This document shows, piece by piece, positions 47,101 through 58,126 of a stretch of DNA of 64,000 nucleotides; the first letter of the stretch is position 1; every line of letters begins with the position of its first letter. The stretch comes from Plutella xylostella. Lineage: Eukaryota > Arthropoda > Insecta > Lepidoptera > Plutellidae. A program made the position numbers and the translations under genes. The stretch spans positions 3,978,001-4,042,000 of the forward strand of contig NC_063997.1 of assembly GCF_932276165.1 (NCBI RefSeq), read 5' to 3'. Under the pieces are notes generated by a model, which saw only the letters and a list, made by a program, of their open reading frames with translations, ran no database searches and was not told where the DNA came from.

Positions 47101-47841
47101 ATGGCATCAGACATATTATCTATACTGAAGCTGGACCCGGCAACCACAAGCAGCAGCGGCGGGAAAGTTATCATAGCCAAGGAGCTGAATGGTTGTGAGA
47201 GCACCTTTATTATTAGTAGCTTCTTTGGAGAGTACTACAGATCCTCCACACATACACTTCTAGTGCTGCTGCACAATCCCCTGTCTCATTACCAAAATGT
47301 CAGTCTACGAATGAACTACAATTTACAAAAACTAATAGACTCTGGACATTTGGAAGTTTGTGACTTGGCTAAAAAAAGTGTGGACAATTTACTAACTGGA
47401 AACAGTCAGCTAAAGGACATGGGGGCAAAGGTGATGGACAAACTCACAGAAATGAAGAAAAAGTGTGGTGAAGTAACCGTCATAGTGGACGGGCTATCAC
47501 ACTTGTTTGACTTGGAGTACAGTCTGAGTGAAGTGAATGAGTTCTGTAGGAGTGTGATCAGGTTGAGGGGCGAGGGACGGTCGCATGTGGTGCTGCACTG
47601 CCATGTGGCGTCAGAGGACCACGTCACCAACACCTGCGCCAACATGCTGTGTCACATGGCTGACACTGTTGTGGTGGTGGAGAACCTCTCATCAGGACTC
47701 AGTGCCGATGTCTCTGGACATCTGAAAGTGACATATCCTGGGCAGAAGTTTGTAGATGATGTCATAGATATTAAATCAGTCCAGTATCTGTTCAGATTAT
47801 TTGATAAAGGAGTTAAAGTGTTTGCTCCCGGCTGTGTGTAA
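47101..47841 (+). CDS. ELP6: Elongator complex protein 6
   Basis: Single coding exon of 246 residues (MASDILSILKLD ... KVFAPGCV). An in-frame ATG at 47044 would add 19 hydrophobic residues, but GTTGCAG|GTCAGC just before 47101 is a good splice acceptor and the upstream part looks like intron. The pattern matches ELP6: an N-terminal strand-loop-helix like a RecA fold without Walker A or B (GGKVIIAKELNGCESTFIISSFF), SHYQNV, the VIVDGLSHLF strand, a C-terminal half with HVASEDHVTN and a final YLFRLFDKGVKVFAPG. ELP6 forms a hexamer with ELP4 and ELP5 that supports tRNA wobble-uridine modification. Identity is by pattern, moderate to good. Confidence 0.8.
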   Translation: MASDILSILKLDPATTSSSGGKVIIAKELNGCESTFIISSFFGEYYRSSTHTLLVLLHNPLSHYQNVSLRMNYNLQKLIDSGHLEVCDLAKKSVDNLLTGNSQLKDMGAKVMDKLTEMKKKCGEVTVIVDGLSHLFDLEYSLSEVNEFCRSVIRLRGEGRSHVVLHCHVASEDHVTNTCANMLCHMADTVVVVENLSSGLSADVSGHLKVTYPGQKFVDDVIDIKSVQYLFRLFDKGVKVFAPGCV

Positions 47842-48664
47842 TAATTATTAATAATACTTAAGCATTTATGTATTTTATTTTGTTATGAATATTATATTAT
47901 ATTTGTACTTTTGAAATATTTTATATTACATTATAAATAGAAAAATTTAACACATTTTGTTGTTTTGTTGAAAAATCTCTATAAAAATGTAGTTTATCAT
48001 ACTTACCTACTACTATGTAGTGATTCTGAAGACTGATAAATAGAATGATTATATTCATTATTTGTTCACAAAAACAGTACAAATACCATTCAACAATAGA
48101 TAAAATTTTCAGTTACCAGAAAAAATATTAAACAGTATTAAAATTAAGTTTTATGCCTTCAAACCTCTACTTAATATGTAACATCTTATTAATCTATGTC
48201 ATTAGGTCGTATTTCAAACATCCAAAAAATTCCAAATCATCTAACATTCATCTTGAAACAATTCATTATCTACATGATTGATGATGGCACAGTCAACTGC
48301 CAACGATCTATTAAAATTAATACACAAACAAAATGGAGTTATAATTTAGTGTCTAATTACTGGCGATGTGGTGGCATGAACATTTCATTTGTTGTGGTTA
48401 TTAGCCGTTGCCATGGCAACCACACGAGGTAGTTCAAGTTTTATTTTGGAGAGGTTCAGTTGGAGTAGGACCGGGGGCGCGGCGCGAGGGTCGAAATGTC
48501 CACCTCCGATCGACGTCAAATGATAGGTCGTTTACGGATGATTGATTTGACGGACTGATTTATTGACGGCGAATTTCGGTGACACAAATTTTTGGATAGT
48601 TTGGGGTACTTCTAAATAGGTACCGTCATACTTGGTGTAACAGTGTGGTGGTGCACCGGATGCC
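47842..48664. other. Spacer between ELP6 and the kinesin gene
   Basis: AT-rich ELP6 3' flank to about 48400, then a GC-richer stretch (48440-48664, GACCGGGGGCGCGGCGCGAG) that is probably the kinesin promoter and 5' UTR. CTTGGTGTAACAGTGTGG precedes the ATG. Confidence 0.5.
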
Positions 48665-51395
48665 ATGACTCAGAGCAACCAGACTCCGGACAGGAGCGGC
48701 GCGGCGCCCAATGTCACCGAGGAGAAACTTATGGTAATCTTCTTCTTCTTATCGTGTCGGTGACAAACACTAGAACTAGACTAGGGATTGTCACCATGGT
48801 GAAAGGATTGGTCAGTTGCTGACTGCCCAGAGTGCGTGGAAAGTACTGGAACAGGTGATACGTCACTGGAGGAGGCTCCTTTCGTGCACGGTAATATAAT
48901 TACGACAGTAGGTAGGTGTCTATTAGCGCAGTGTGATTGCTCTAAGTACTGCAAACTATAATTAGGTACTAATTGGATGACTAATAGATGAATAGGTAAG
49001 TAGGTACCTATTATTTTTTTGTGCTGTGAAATTTGGCAATGATTTGAGGTTTTCTATATTTCATCGTGACGCAGCACCTATTGTCTCAAAGAGTTTTCTC
49101 GTGAGATTTCCAAAATAGCCTAAAATATTAACTCCGAAAAATTCAGTGAGTAGTACGTACCTAACTAAATATATACCTATTTGTGTCGAAATTATAAGAA
49201 ATTGGTATTTCTTATATTTTTTCGAACAAAACTTTAGGCAGATCCTTCATACTTATAGAAATAGAGCCGATGGGAGGTACGCATAGTCATCATGACTCCC
49301 ATGATCTGATAAAATAGGAGATAAGCTATATTAAAATATACTCACGTTAACGGATAACACTTCCAATCTGTAAATTAAGTCTAGGTATCCTGTCCGATAA
49401 AATATGTTTGCTGCCTGGTGTGAAAATGAATGTTCTTACAAATGTAGACAGGTAGGTAGGTAACAGTAGGTACGAAGTTTGCATAAATGAGGTGTTCTGC
49501 ATTTACTTATTTTAAATGAAACGTGCATTGTGCATTATTTCAAATAGCAATGTCCCCATTGCATGCGAGGTGACGGTGCTAATAGTTTAATACAATAAAA
49601 CGGCACGGTCATATTCATTTGTTGGTAATTCAGTAACTTTTCGTCATTGAAACATACCTGCTAAATAAACAATTTATATCCGTAGCTATTATTAGATGGG
49701 TACTATGGGTACTAAAGTGTAAGTAGGTAATATTTTGGTGCAGTAATGATGCACCTATCTATGCAGTGACACCACGCGTAAGTTATAAAATCTCTGAATT
49801 AACTCTGAATTCATTTATTTACATTCCAATTTAATGAAGTTAAAATGATGTGCTTAACTTAACTTTTGATGTTAATAACTATTTTTTTCCTCCGCTCCGC
49901 TTTAATTAATATCTAAGTTCTCTGGTCCACCAACCCGCACTTGGCCAGCGTGGTGGACTAGGCCTTTCATTCATTGGACGGAGACCCGTGCCCCAGCAGT
50001 GGGGACGTAATGGGTCGTGATGTGATGTAAACTCTCCATAAAAGATAGGTTCATATCTTTATTATCCCCGCAGGTGGCGGTGCGCGTGCGGCCGCAGCGC
50101 GCGGACGAGGGCGCGCGCATCGTGCACGTCGTCAGCGACAAGGTAACGCAACACCCAGGGGTCTGAAACACAAAAAAATTCATTTCCACCCTCACTTCAC
50201 CATCACTGGAGAATGGAGTTGGAGAGTGGAGATGTAAACATTGAGCTTCCAACATTTACGCGCAATAAGTACCTATACTAATCCGTCACTGTAATCGGCA
50301 TTGGTTTGAATTCGTGCAATCATGGCGCGCAAATCTTCTGATGTAACTTTTTTAGCACTCACCATAAATACAGCAAACGTAGCATAGGACGCCCACCCCG
50401 TATTGGTTGGATGATGAAGGCAGGTTACAGACAGCTATGGCGATCCTTGGGTCCAACAGTGGGCGATAACGTGACGCCCTACCCGCGTAGACCCGTGGAT
50501 GAGGAAAGCCGGGTACAGACTGCTATGGCAATCCTTGGGTCCAACAGTGGCCGATTACGTGTACTTATAACCTGATTGCTCCTACTGTGTAGAGTGGTCG
50601 AGACAGGAACCTCGGCCGAGCACTGTTTTATTGGTCGAGGATCGGCCGAGTATACTGTCTCGCCACTCTACTCGGTAGGTGTAATCAGGGTATTATTAAT
50701 ATCCTCCATCAGATGCTGGTGCTGGAGGAGGAGGCGGACGCGCGGCGCGACGTGCTGCGCGCGCGCCGCGGCGCCGACCGCCACTACGTGTACGACCGCG
50801 TGTTCGGAGAGGACAGCACGCAGGTACCTACCCACCTGTGTACAGTCCACCACGTAGATATCTGACCCCTCTTCTATAGGAAAATTGGGGAAAAGTCAGA
50901 TGTCGCGTGGCTACTGGCAGACTTTTTACCCATTGAGTAGTTAAGTGCTGAAGCTGACGATTCAGCGGTTCATCCCTGGTGTCAGTCAAAAGGTAATAGT
51001 GCCTGGGAAACATGTCCGAGCTCACTACAAACTTGTATAATAAAACCGCTCTTCTTATATCTAACTCTACATACCTAATAGCCTTCCTTATGAGATGACT
51101 AATTAAACACTCTAGCCAACACCACATATGGAGTTACGTAGATCGACGTTTGCTTCTTAACCATACATCATTTAGGTACTTACGACATAACACCTCAACC
51201 TATCCCCAGGGCGAGATCTACGAGCACGTGGTGGCGCCCCTAGTGACCGGGGCGCTGCAAGGGTTCGCCGGCGCGGTCTTCGCGTACGGGGCCACCGGCG
51301 CCGGCAAGACCCACACCATGACCGGCATGATGGGCCGCGCGCTGAGCCATCTGTTCTCCGCTATTGATGAGAGTGGCAACCCTGCGGGATATGAG
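48665..51395 (+). CDS. KIF19: KIF19-like kinesin-8, N-terminal motor exons (3' end not in window)
   Basis: Four phase-0 exons, 48665-48733, 50074-50142, 50713-50823 and 51210-51395, give 145 residues. MVAVRVRPQ, VVSDKMLVLEEE, DVLRARRGADRHYVYDRVFGEDSTQ, the P-loop AYGATGAGKTHTM (110-117 for GATGAGKT) and LSHLFSAIDESGNPAGYE align with KIF19 of the kinesin-8 family, a plus-end-directed, microtubule-depolymerising motor involved in ciliary length control. After the P-loop about six residues of the usual GTDxEPGI loop are missing. The next expected exon (VSMSYLEIYNE-like) was not found in the 12.6 kb that follow, which are mostly transposons, so it should lie beyond the edge or be lost. The codons are very GC-rich. 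Confidence 0.82.
48741..48890 (+). repeat. Dispersed repeat in kinesin intron 1
   Basis: CTTCTTCTTATCGTGTCGGT ... GGTGAAAGGAT ... GCTGACTGCCCAGAGTGCG ... GATACGTCACTGGAGGAGGC. Inverted relative at 22245-22395. The start also resembles a stretch near 60340 (complement GTGTTGGTGACAAACAC). Confidence 0.55.
49925..50035 (+). repeat. RTE-type LINE tail fragment
   Basis: CAACCCGCACTTGGCCAGCG, TGGTGGACTAGGCC and GACCCGTGCCCCAGCAGTGG are familiar from LINE 3' ends across Lepidoptera (coding for the end of the polyprotein). It lies directly before kinesin exon 2. Confidence 0.65.
50385..50560 (+). repeat. Duplicated LINE tail fragment
   Basis: Two tandem versions of ACAGACWGCTATGGC...ATCCTTGGGTCCAACAGTGG, preceded by GGACGCCCACCCCGTATTGG (coding for a GRPPxxW-like end). 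It is a second LINE remnant in kinesin intron 2. Confidence 0.5.
50571..50690. mobile_element. MITE-like palindrome
   Basis: Inverted ends CCTGATTGCTCC...GTAGAGTGGTCGAGACAG and the complement of CTGTCTCGCCACTCTACTCG...GTAATCAGG, 120 bp in all. A half-copy lies at about 60188-60245 (CCTGGTTACACCTACCGAGT). Confidence 0.7.
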
Positions 51396-52495
51396 GTATG
51401 TTTAGTTTAGGTACTTACCACGTTTATCTTAAGTACTGGCTTCGAAGTACTATCCATAACAGCAAAAGTGGTTATAAATGTGTCTTGTATTAGGTATTTG
51501 TATTCTCATGCTCACAATATGGCGCGTAGCAAAGCAAAATGAATGCTACGTAGGTGTACGTGTATTTCTTAAAAAAATTCTATCTCTACCATTATAGATA
51601 TCAGAATTATTAACTAAAAAGTTTTTATAGGTTTCACTTAAGTGAACTTTAAAAGCAGCAGGTACTTAATGTGTGTACCTACAACTGTGGAAGTTCATGG
51701 TTCTAAAATCTATCAAACACTTAAGTAAAGTAGGCTTATGGAGAATTAGGTAAATGACTCCTAATAGCATAAGTACTAAAAACTTTCCAATGTTTCCTTT
51801 CTTTCTGTGCAGAAAAGTTTACAGCTGTTCTTAGTGTATTCTCGTAATAGAGGTGCATAACTATACTTCTACTTATATGCATACTTTATAAGTAGGTACT
51901 AACCTAGTTTAATTTTGCCTAAGTACTAAATTAATCCACTGCGGATTGGTGGGTTCACATATCTAGATGTGCTAGATCTAGATATGCAGGTTTCCTCAAG
52001 ATGTTTTCCTTCACCGTTTTAAATGATCTTATTCATTAAGTATTAAATTTGTTAGTTTACCTACAGGTATCATGTAAAAGTTGTTACTAAATGTTTTTCA
52101 TGAGATAAAAACTAAAGTTACTTACTAAATGAATAACTTAAAAAAATCGTGACACAACAGCCTGCAGTGTTGTCCAATCTGAATCACGCAACTAGCTAGA
52201 TGTTTGTGTAGATAGGCCTCGCGGTATGCCTGTATTGCCTGTGTCCATTACAGCGCATTTCTGTACATGTCTGCATTACCAAGGTGGATCACGCGAAAAC
52301 CACTGCAACGCAAAAAACTGGGCTAACCACCGAGAGTCCTAGTTAACATGGTGTGCCTCTATAATACCTGGAAATAAAGAGGCGTAGGTAGGTGATTAAA
52401 ATATTGTAAGTACTTCAGGCCTTTTCACATCTGTGGCTGTCAGGAAATTTAATCATCAGCCCCATTGTCTATATAAATTGCGATGTATGTAAAAA
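51396..52495. other. Start of the kinesin intron 4
   Basis: AT-rich intron with a SINE-like scrap at about 51950-52020. I looked for the next motor-domain exon and saw none. Confidence 0.5.
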
Positions 52496-53097
52496 GGGTT
52501 CCCCTCATCTCGCATAAACTTTATTGCCCAAAACTCGTTTCGCATAACTCGTATGGTCTAAACTTTTTTGGCCAAATCATCACTTCGTCAAGACTTATGT
52601 GGCATAAGTCTCGTTTCGCCTAAAACTCTTTTGGCACAATCTTAAATCACCTTAGTCTTGTTTGCTCAAATTAGTTTTCGTATAGTGTTCGGGACAAGAA
52701 ATAGTTAGGGAATACTTATGTATTCTACCACAGTTAATTAATAAATAAATAGTCTCGGGAAGTGAGGAAACTAGCGCCATCTGGTAGGAAGTAGCGTAAC
52801 TATGTAGTTCATCTATTCAACAACAGATGGCAGCACGGAACTAGAAGTTTCTACTAAGAAGTAGAACATTAAGTCTTTTCTAGAGCTTTCTGGAATACTC
52901 TATCTTCCGTAGAGAATGGTATAAAAGGCTACGCTCGCGCCTCACAGGTAATCAGTTAAAAGGCAAAAGCGAAAAGGAAAACAAGAAGAAGAACAAGCAA
53001 AGCAACAGCTCTAGCTCTCTCATTTCCTGCCGGTGATCGCATAGAAGCCTTTTCATTCCTCTTCCGCTGCCGTGAAGAAGGAACACCGCCGCACATT

Positions 53098-53115
53098 TGG
53101 TCCTTCGAGCCGGAT
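53098..53115 (+). promoter_or_regulatory. Primer binding site, tRNA-Tyr type
   Basis: TGGTCCTTCGAGCCGGAT begins two bases after the 5' LTR. Its complement ATCCGGCTCGAAGGACCA corresponds to the 3' end of insect tRNA-Tyr including the added CCA. Confidence 0.75.
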
Positions 53116-53145
53116 ACTTCGTCGTTGCAGGAAGTCGGATCAAGA

Positions 53146-55860
53146 ATGCCGATCACCACGAGAGCCGCCGCCGTCGCCGCTGCCGCCGCCGAAGCCGCTG
53201 CCGCCGCCGAAGCTGCTGGCGCTGCCGACGCCGCTGTCGCTGCCGCTACCGAGGCCGCCGCCGATACCGCTGGTCCTGCCGGTGCCGCCGCCGCTTCTGT
53301 CTCCGCCACCCCCACAGAAACCTCTTCCACTGCCGTGAAGAAGGTCGGAGCAGAAGCTCTCACCACCGCCGCCGCTGCTGTCGCACAGAAACCCCAGCTC
53401 GCCGCCTCGTCGTCACAGAAGTGCAAGTCAAAGAGTAGCAAGTCTGCGCGTGCGCTGCGAATAGCTCGAGCCAAGGAAGAGATGCTGAGAATACAACTCG
53501 AGCTCGCCGCCGCACGCATCGCCGTCTTGGAAGCAGAAAGTAGTGAAGACGAAGATGAAGAACAGTCGGAGCACGCGACTGAAAGTTGGAACAAAGTGGA
53601 AGAGTGGCTGAAACAAACGGGAGTGCCACCACAGCTACAAGCTCCGCCGCCCGCGCCCTGCGCCCCCGCCGGTGTCGCCCCCGTTGCTGCCGCCCCTGTC
53701 GTCGTCGCCGCCGCGGCCGCCCCCGTCGTCGCCGCCACCGCTGCCGCTGCCCCGGTCGCCGCCGCCGCGGCCTACCCGACTGACCCCGTGCTGCCGCTTC
53801 ACTCATCGTACCCACAAGTGGGTATCTACTATGAAGCCCTACAGTCAAGAAGCCAACCGCGGGACGTCGCAGCGAGCCAGCCACAACAGATCAACATCTC
53901 CGAGCTGGCATCCGCAATAGCACTCGCTGCGAAGGCCGGACAACGAGCTACGCCACGCTACCACACGGAGCTACCGTACTTCGCCGGCTCTCACCACGAG
54001 TGGCTGTCATTCCGTGCCGCATATTACGAAACAGCAGAGGATTTCACAGAGACTGAAAACGTGGCAAGACTACGACGAAGCCTGAGAGGAAGAGCCAAGG
54101 AAGCAGTCGAGAATCTGCTAATATTGAATGCACGCGCCACAGACATCATGCGCGCCCTGGAGTCTCGCTTCGGCCGCCCCGACTCCATCGCCATGTCCGA
54201 ACTCGACCGCCTGCGTGCGCTGCCGCGCCTCACGGACAACCCGCGCGATGTCTGCGTGTTCGCCAGCCGCGTGCTCAACGTCGTCGCCAGTCTGCGCGCT
54301 CTCGACGACATACACTACCTCTACAGCCCGGAGGCCACGAAGATCACCATAGATAAGCTGACGCCCGCACTACGCTACCGATGGTTCGACTACGCCGCCA
54401 CTCAGACTACACAAGAGCCGGACCTACTGAAGCTCTCCAGGTTTCTGCAAAGAGAAGCCGACCTCTGCGGGCCCTACGCACAGCCAGAGACAGAACCCGC
54501 AGAGCACAGTCAAAACAGAATACAGCGAACCTACACCACAGCGGCCACAGTCTCAAAAATAGTAAAATGCCGCCACTGCGCCACAGAAGGACATCTCATC
54601 AATAAATGCCCGAAGTTCGCAGAGACAGATGTGAACTCGCGATGGGAAATAGTCAAATCGCAGCGACTATGTTTCCGATGCCTTCGCTACAAGAATAAAA
54701 CCCACAGTTGCAAGCGAATCCGCTGCGGAGAAGATGGCTGCAATTACTTTCATCATAGATTGCTGCACTTCAGAAGATCAACGGTCACAACAACAGACAC
54801 CGCACCGAAAACAAAGAACAGAGAAACTGTATCGTCGATGTGGTCGCCGCGCAAAACACACGCGTATCTGAAGATCTTACCTGTCAAGATCGTCGGACCG
54901 GCGGGAGAGGTACACACGCACGCTCTGCTCGACGATGGCTCTACCGTCACGCTCATAGATGCGGCCATAGCGAAAAAGGCGGGCCTCACGGGCCCCATCG
55001 AGCCGCTGAACATAGCCGCCATTGCCGACACCAAGATGAACGCCTGCCATTCTCGCCGCGTCAAAGTGACTCTACAGGGAGAAGGCGCACAGTATACGAT
55101 TAACGCGCGGACCATCGACAACACACGACTCTCCGCACAGACGGTGAAATCTGAAGATCTGCAAAACTGTGCTCATCTCCGTGACATCGCACACCAGCTG
55201 AAGTACGAAGCAGCAAGACCAAAGATCCTCATCGGTCAAGACAATTGTCATCTTCTCATCGCGAGCGAGGTGCGACAAGGACAGCAAGATGAACCCGTTG
55301 CCTCACATACGCCTCTAGGCTGGGTTCTACACGGAACACACACGAGAACTGTGGACAAGAGCCACCATAGAGTTAACAATCTGACTACGCGTGAACCCCT
55401 CATTGCGCCCACACGCCACCACAGCAACTTGGAGGAACGCGCCATCAGTACTCTCGACAAGCGTACAGAACATACAGAAGCATCACGTTCATATCGCCAT
55501 TACGCCGCCCGTCGCCACGCCGCAATCGAAGGTACAGTCCACGACAGACGATGGGCATCGAGGATGAACGTGAGCAACACAGCTACGCGAGAAGTACATA
55601 GACCCATAGGGCGCCCCCACAGTGTGGTCCAGACTACAGCCACAGATCAATGCCACAGACCAAGAAAACCGCCGCGCCACCGCAGCCGCCGCCGCCGCCG
55701 CCGTCGACGAGAACAACTGATGAAAGAGCCTACAGGGAGCGACGAGCGAGCTGGTCATCCTGCCCTCCGAGCCTGCGGAGCCAGACGTCCCTCACCGAGA
55801 TCTGCAATGACGACCACGGCGTCAATGCACGGCGGGAGTAATGTTCGGGACAAGAAATAG
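53146..55860 (+). CDS. Bel/Pao Gag-protease polyprotein
   Basis: The first ATG (MPITTRAAAV) gives 904 residues; the frame is open further upstream but without an ATG. Order: Ala-rich segment; a predicted coiled coil (IARAKEEMLRIQLELAAARI) with an acidic patch; a second Ala/Pro/Val-rich segment; the DUF1759-like Gag core (LPYFAGSHHEWLSFRAAY ... LRGRAKEAVENLL); a zinc knuckle CRHCATEGHLINKC (CX2CX4HX4C); a second Cys/His cluster; and a DUF1758 retropepsin with ALLDDGSTVTLID (active-site Asp). The last 110 or so residues (Arg/His-rich) arise because an internal deletion joins the frame to the wrong frame of the pol end; the alternative frame there reads ELVILPSEPAEPDVPH, like an integrase terminus. 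The stop falls inside the 3' LTR. Confidence 0.92.
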   Translation: MPITTRAAAVAAAAAEAAAAAEAAGAADAAVAAATEAAADTAGPAGAAAASVSATPTETSSTAVKKVGAEALTTAAAAVAQKPQLAASSSQKCKSKSSKSARALRIARAKEEMLRIQLELAAARIAVLEAESSEDEDEEQSEHATESWNKVEEWLKQTGVPPQLQAPPPAPCAPAGVAPVAAAPVVVAAAAAPVVAATAAAAPVAAAAAYPTDPVLPLHSSYPQVGIYYEALQSRSQPRDVAASQPQQINISELASAIALAAKAGQRATPRYHTELPYFAGSHHEWLSFRAAYYETAEDFTETENVARLRRSLRGRAKEAVENLLILNARATDIMRALESRFGRPDSIAMSELDRLRALPRLTDNPRDVCVFASRVLNVVASLRALDDIHYLYSPEATKITIDKLTPALRYRWFDYAATQTTQEPDLLKLSRFLQREADLCGPYAQPETEPAEHSQNRIQRTYTTAATVSKIVKCRHCATEGHLINKCPKFAETDVNSRWEIVKSQRLCFRCLRYKNKTHSCKRIRCGEDGCNYFHHRLLHFRRSTVTTTDTAPKTKNRETVSSMWSPRKTHAYLKILPVKIVGPAGEVHTHALLDDGSTVTLIDAAIAKKAGLTGPIEPLNIAAIADTKMNACHSRRVKVTLQGEGAQYTINARTIDNTRLSAQTVKSEDLQNCAHLRDIAHQLKYEAARPKILIGQDNCHLLIASEVRQGQQDEPVASHTPLGWVLHGTHTRTVDKSHHRVNNLTTREPLIAPTRHHSNLEERAISTLDKRTEHTEASRSYRHYAARRHAAIEGTVHDRRWASRMNVSNTATREVHRPIGRPHSVVQTTATDQCHRPRKPPRHRSRRRRRRRREQLMKEPTGSDERAGHPALRACGARRPSPRSAMTTTASMHGGSNVRDKK

Positions 55861-57368
55861 TTAGGGAATACTTATGTATTCTACCACAGTTAATTAATAA
55901 ATAAATAGTCTCGGGAAGTGAGGAAACTAGCGCCATCTGGTAGGAAGTAGCGTAACTATGTAGTTCATCTATTCAACAACAGATGGCAGCACGGAACTAG
56001 AAGTTTCTACTAAGAAGTAGAACATTAAGTCTTTTCTAGAGCTTTCTGGAATACTCTATCTTCCGTAGAGAATGGTATAAAAGGCTACGCTCGCGCCTCA
56101 CAGGTAATCAGTTAAAAGGCAAAAGCGAAAAGGAAAACAAGAAGAAGAACAAGCAAAGCAACAGCTCTAGCTCTCTCACTTCCTGACTGGTGAACAGAAT
56201 AGAAGTCTTTCATTCCTGATCCCTGCCCGCCGTACTTCCCTCAACCAGAATAGGTGCACCCCGCACATATAGGTATTATCGTGTTTCTATTAATATTATC
56301 TTAATATATAATATATTATGCAGTAAATGTACACATTGCGATATTTTTCTCTTACATCATTGAGTTATCAAAATATCGAAAGTGAATGACCATTATAATT
56401 ATATTACAAATGCCATTAAACCCCATGGGATCGAAACCTAAAGATAGGTGCGACGACGAGCAAAGCGAGGAGGAGCGTGTTAGGTGCACATGTTCGTCAA
56501 AAGCAAAGCGGAGCGCAGCGAAGCGGAGCGGAGCGTTTCCCACATAGCGTAAACAATACAAGGCACCAATTTGCGCTATGTAGGAAAACGAATATGATTA
56601 CTTTGTATAACATAATGCCATAGCATTATTAGGCTATTTAAGATTTGACCATACCATTATTAGGCTAAACAAGATTATGCGAAATAACTTTTTACTAAAC
56701 GAGATTTATGCCATACGATTTTCGGCGAAACGAGACTTTGACCAAACGGTACTATGCAATACGAGATTAGGCAAATAAATCTTAGGCCAAAAAAGGTAGA
56801 ACCATGTAAAAATTCTGCTAGTTCAGTTAAAAACCACTTTTATCTATTATTTCATGGTTACTTAAGTAACTAAGGTTTTGTGAAAGATTTTGCATAAGTA
56901 TCAGACTCTTTAAACGCATCCTTAGTTGAACTCTAGCTAGATAATAGTAACAAACCGAAATAACACATAAATTTCACTAAGGGCAAAACATTTATCTTGT
57001 AGGTACAATAACTTTCTCTATAAAATGCTAAATGGACTTTAAATAGGCAGTAGGCTCGCATGTAGGAAATGGCCAACGACAATTAAGTAATATGTGCACA
57101 TACCGCCCTTTTCCAATCAAGAAATTAAGTGTATGTAGCCTTGCAGTAGTGCTATTATTAGAAAATGCTATTAAGTCGGCTCACTCGGCGTTTCATACTC
57201 AATACACAAACGTTAAATTGAAGTAGGTACTTACTTATATCTTGAAATCGGGATTAAGTATGTCAAGTTCGGCTTTTGTACCATCGTATAATCACCATAA
57301 AGTGAGGTTGGGAGCTATTAATTTGTTTTAATAAATATTTTGAATTTGAGAATTTTGCTACTTTTTAA

Positions 57369-57489
57369 ATGGCGAAAAACGAAGTTTCAGAGCGCTGCGC
57401 GAACCACGGCTCTGTAACGTTCTATAAAATGTACCGATTACACAAAAGCTAATTTGTTCGTTTTTCATCAGTATAGAGTGATCCCCCAG
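57369..57489. mobile_element. MITE related to the one in the palindrome arms
   Basis: GGCGAAAAACGAAGTTTCAG ... CATCAGTATAGAGTGATCCC resembles 34892-35034, with clear divergence. Direct left neighbour of the foldback-like element. Confidence 0.55.
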
Positions 57490-57862
57490 CTACCGTGATT
57501 CGAGAATACCTACGAGCTTTCCAAGTAACAATAACATGCTCTGTTTACAAACCACGCTACCACACGCGAGCTCCGAATCGTTTTCCGAATTACTCTTCTC
57601 CGATAGCACGGTTCGTCGAAATCACTGTTCGTCGACGGTTTGTTCATCGAAAAAATCCTTCTCCGATAGCACGGTTCGTCGAAAGCACTGTTCGACGATG
57701 GTTGCTTTGCCGAAGAAATCGTTCGCCGATTGAAAGATTCGTCAAAAGCACTGTTCGACGATGGTTGCTTTGCCGAAGAAATCATTCGCCGATAGAGAGA
57801 TTCGTCGAAAGCACTGTTCGACGATGGTTGCTTTGACGAATAAATCATTCGCCGATAGAGAG

Positions 57863-58073
57863 TGTATAGAACAAGAAATAAAAGAATTTGCTTTCTTCAA
57901 GTAATCTTGCTGTTTATTTCTATTTAGAATTATTCCAATTTTACAGATTTTCTTGACCCGACAATCGGTTAAGGCGTTTAAAATGTGAGTGAGTGATCTA
58001 TTGAATGAACTAATTAGTGAATGTAATATGCGAGCGAATGAACTAAAAGCAATGAATGAAATTGGCGTAGACA
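57863..58073 (-). mobile_element. Candidate Bel/Pao LTR remnant inside the foldback-like element
   Basis: On the minus strand it starts TGTCTACGCC, ends TTGTTCTATACA and contains AATAAA, just downstream of the integrase remnant. Boundaries rest on TG...CA only, with no clear purine tract. Confidence 0.4.
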
Positions 58074-58126
58074 TAAGTCCCGGGCGTTTAAAACTATAAG
58101 TTTTCAACAGTCTGTAGTGTCTTCAG

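Larger units (their letters stand above)
52686..56267 (+). mobile_element. Non-autonomous Bel/Pao LTR retrotransposon
   Basis: LTRs at 52686-53095 and 55842-56267 (TGTTCGGG ... GCACA), flanked by the 5-bp target duplication TATAG (52681-52685, 56268-56272). The first 337 bp of the two LTRs read as identical; the last 75-90 bp differ strongly. The LTR has GGTATAAAAGGC at about 52919 and ATCAGTT about 32 nt later. Only gag and protease are encoded; reverse transcriptase, RNase H and most of integrase are absent, so movement would need enzymes from another element. Confidence 0.94.
52496..56803 (+). mobile_element. Family A element, copy 3, split by an LTR element
   Basis: Ends GGGTTCC and GGTAGAACC with the 9-bp direct repeat ATGTAAAAA on each side (52487-52495 and 56804-56812). 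Removing the inserted LTR element and one TATAG copy leaves about 721 bp in the same order as copies 1 and 2, including the GC-rich core (56443-56535). Confidence 0.92.

Noticed and set aside
53072..53884. Several Arg/Pro/Ala-rich ORFs on both strands over the Bel/Pao gag
   Set aside because: Shadows of the GC-rich alanine codons of the Gag N terminus.
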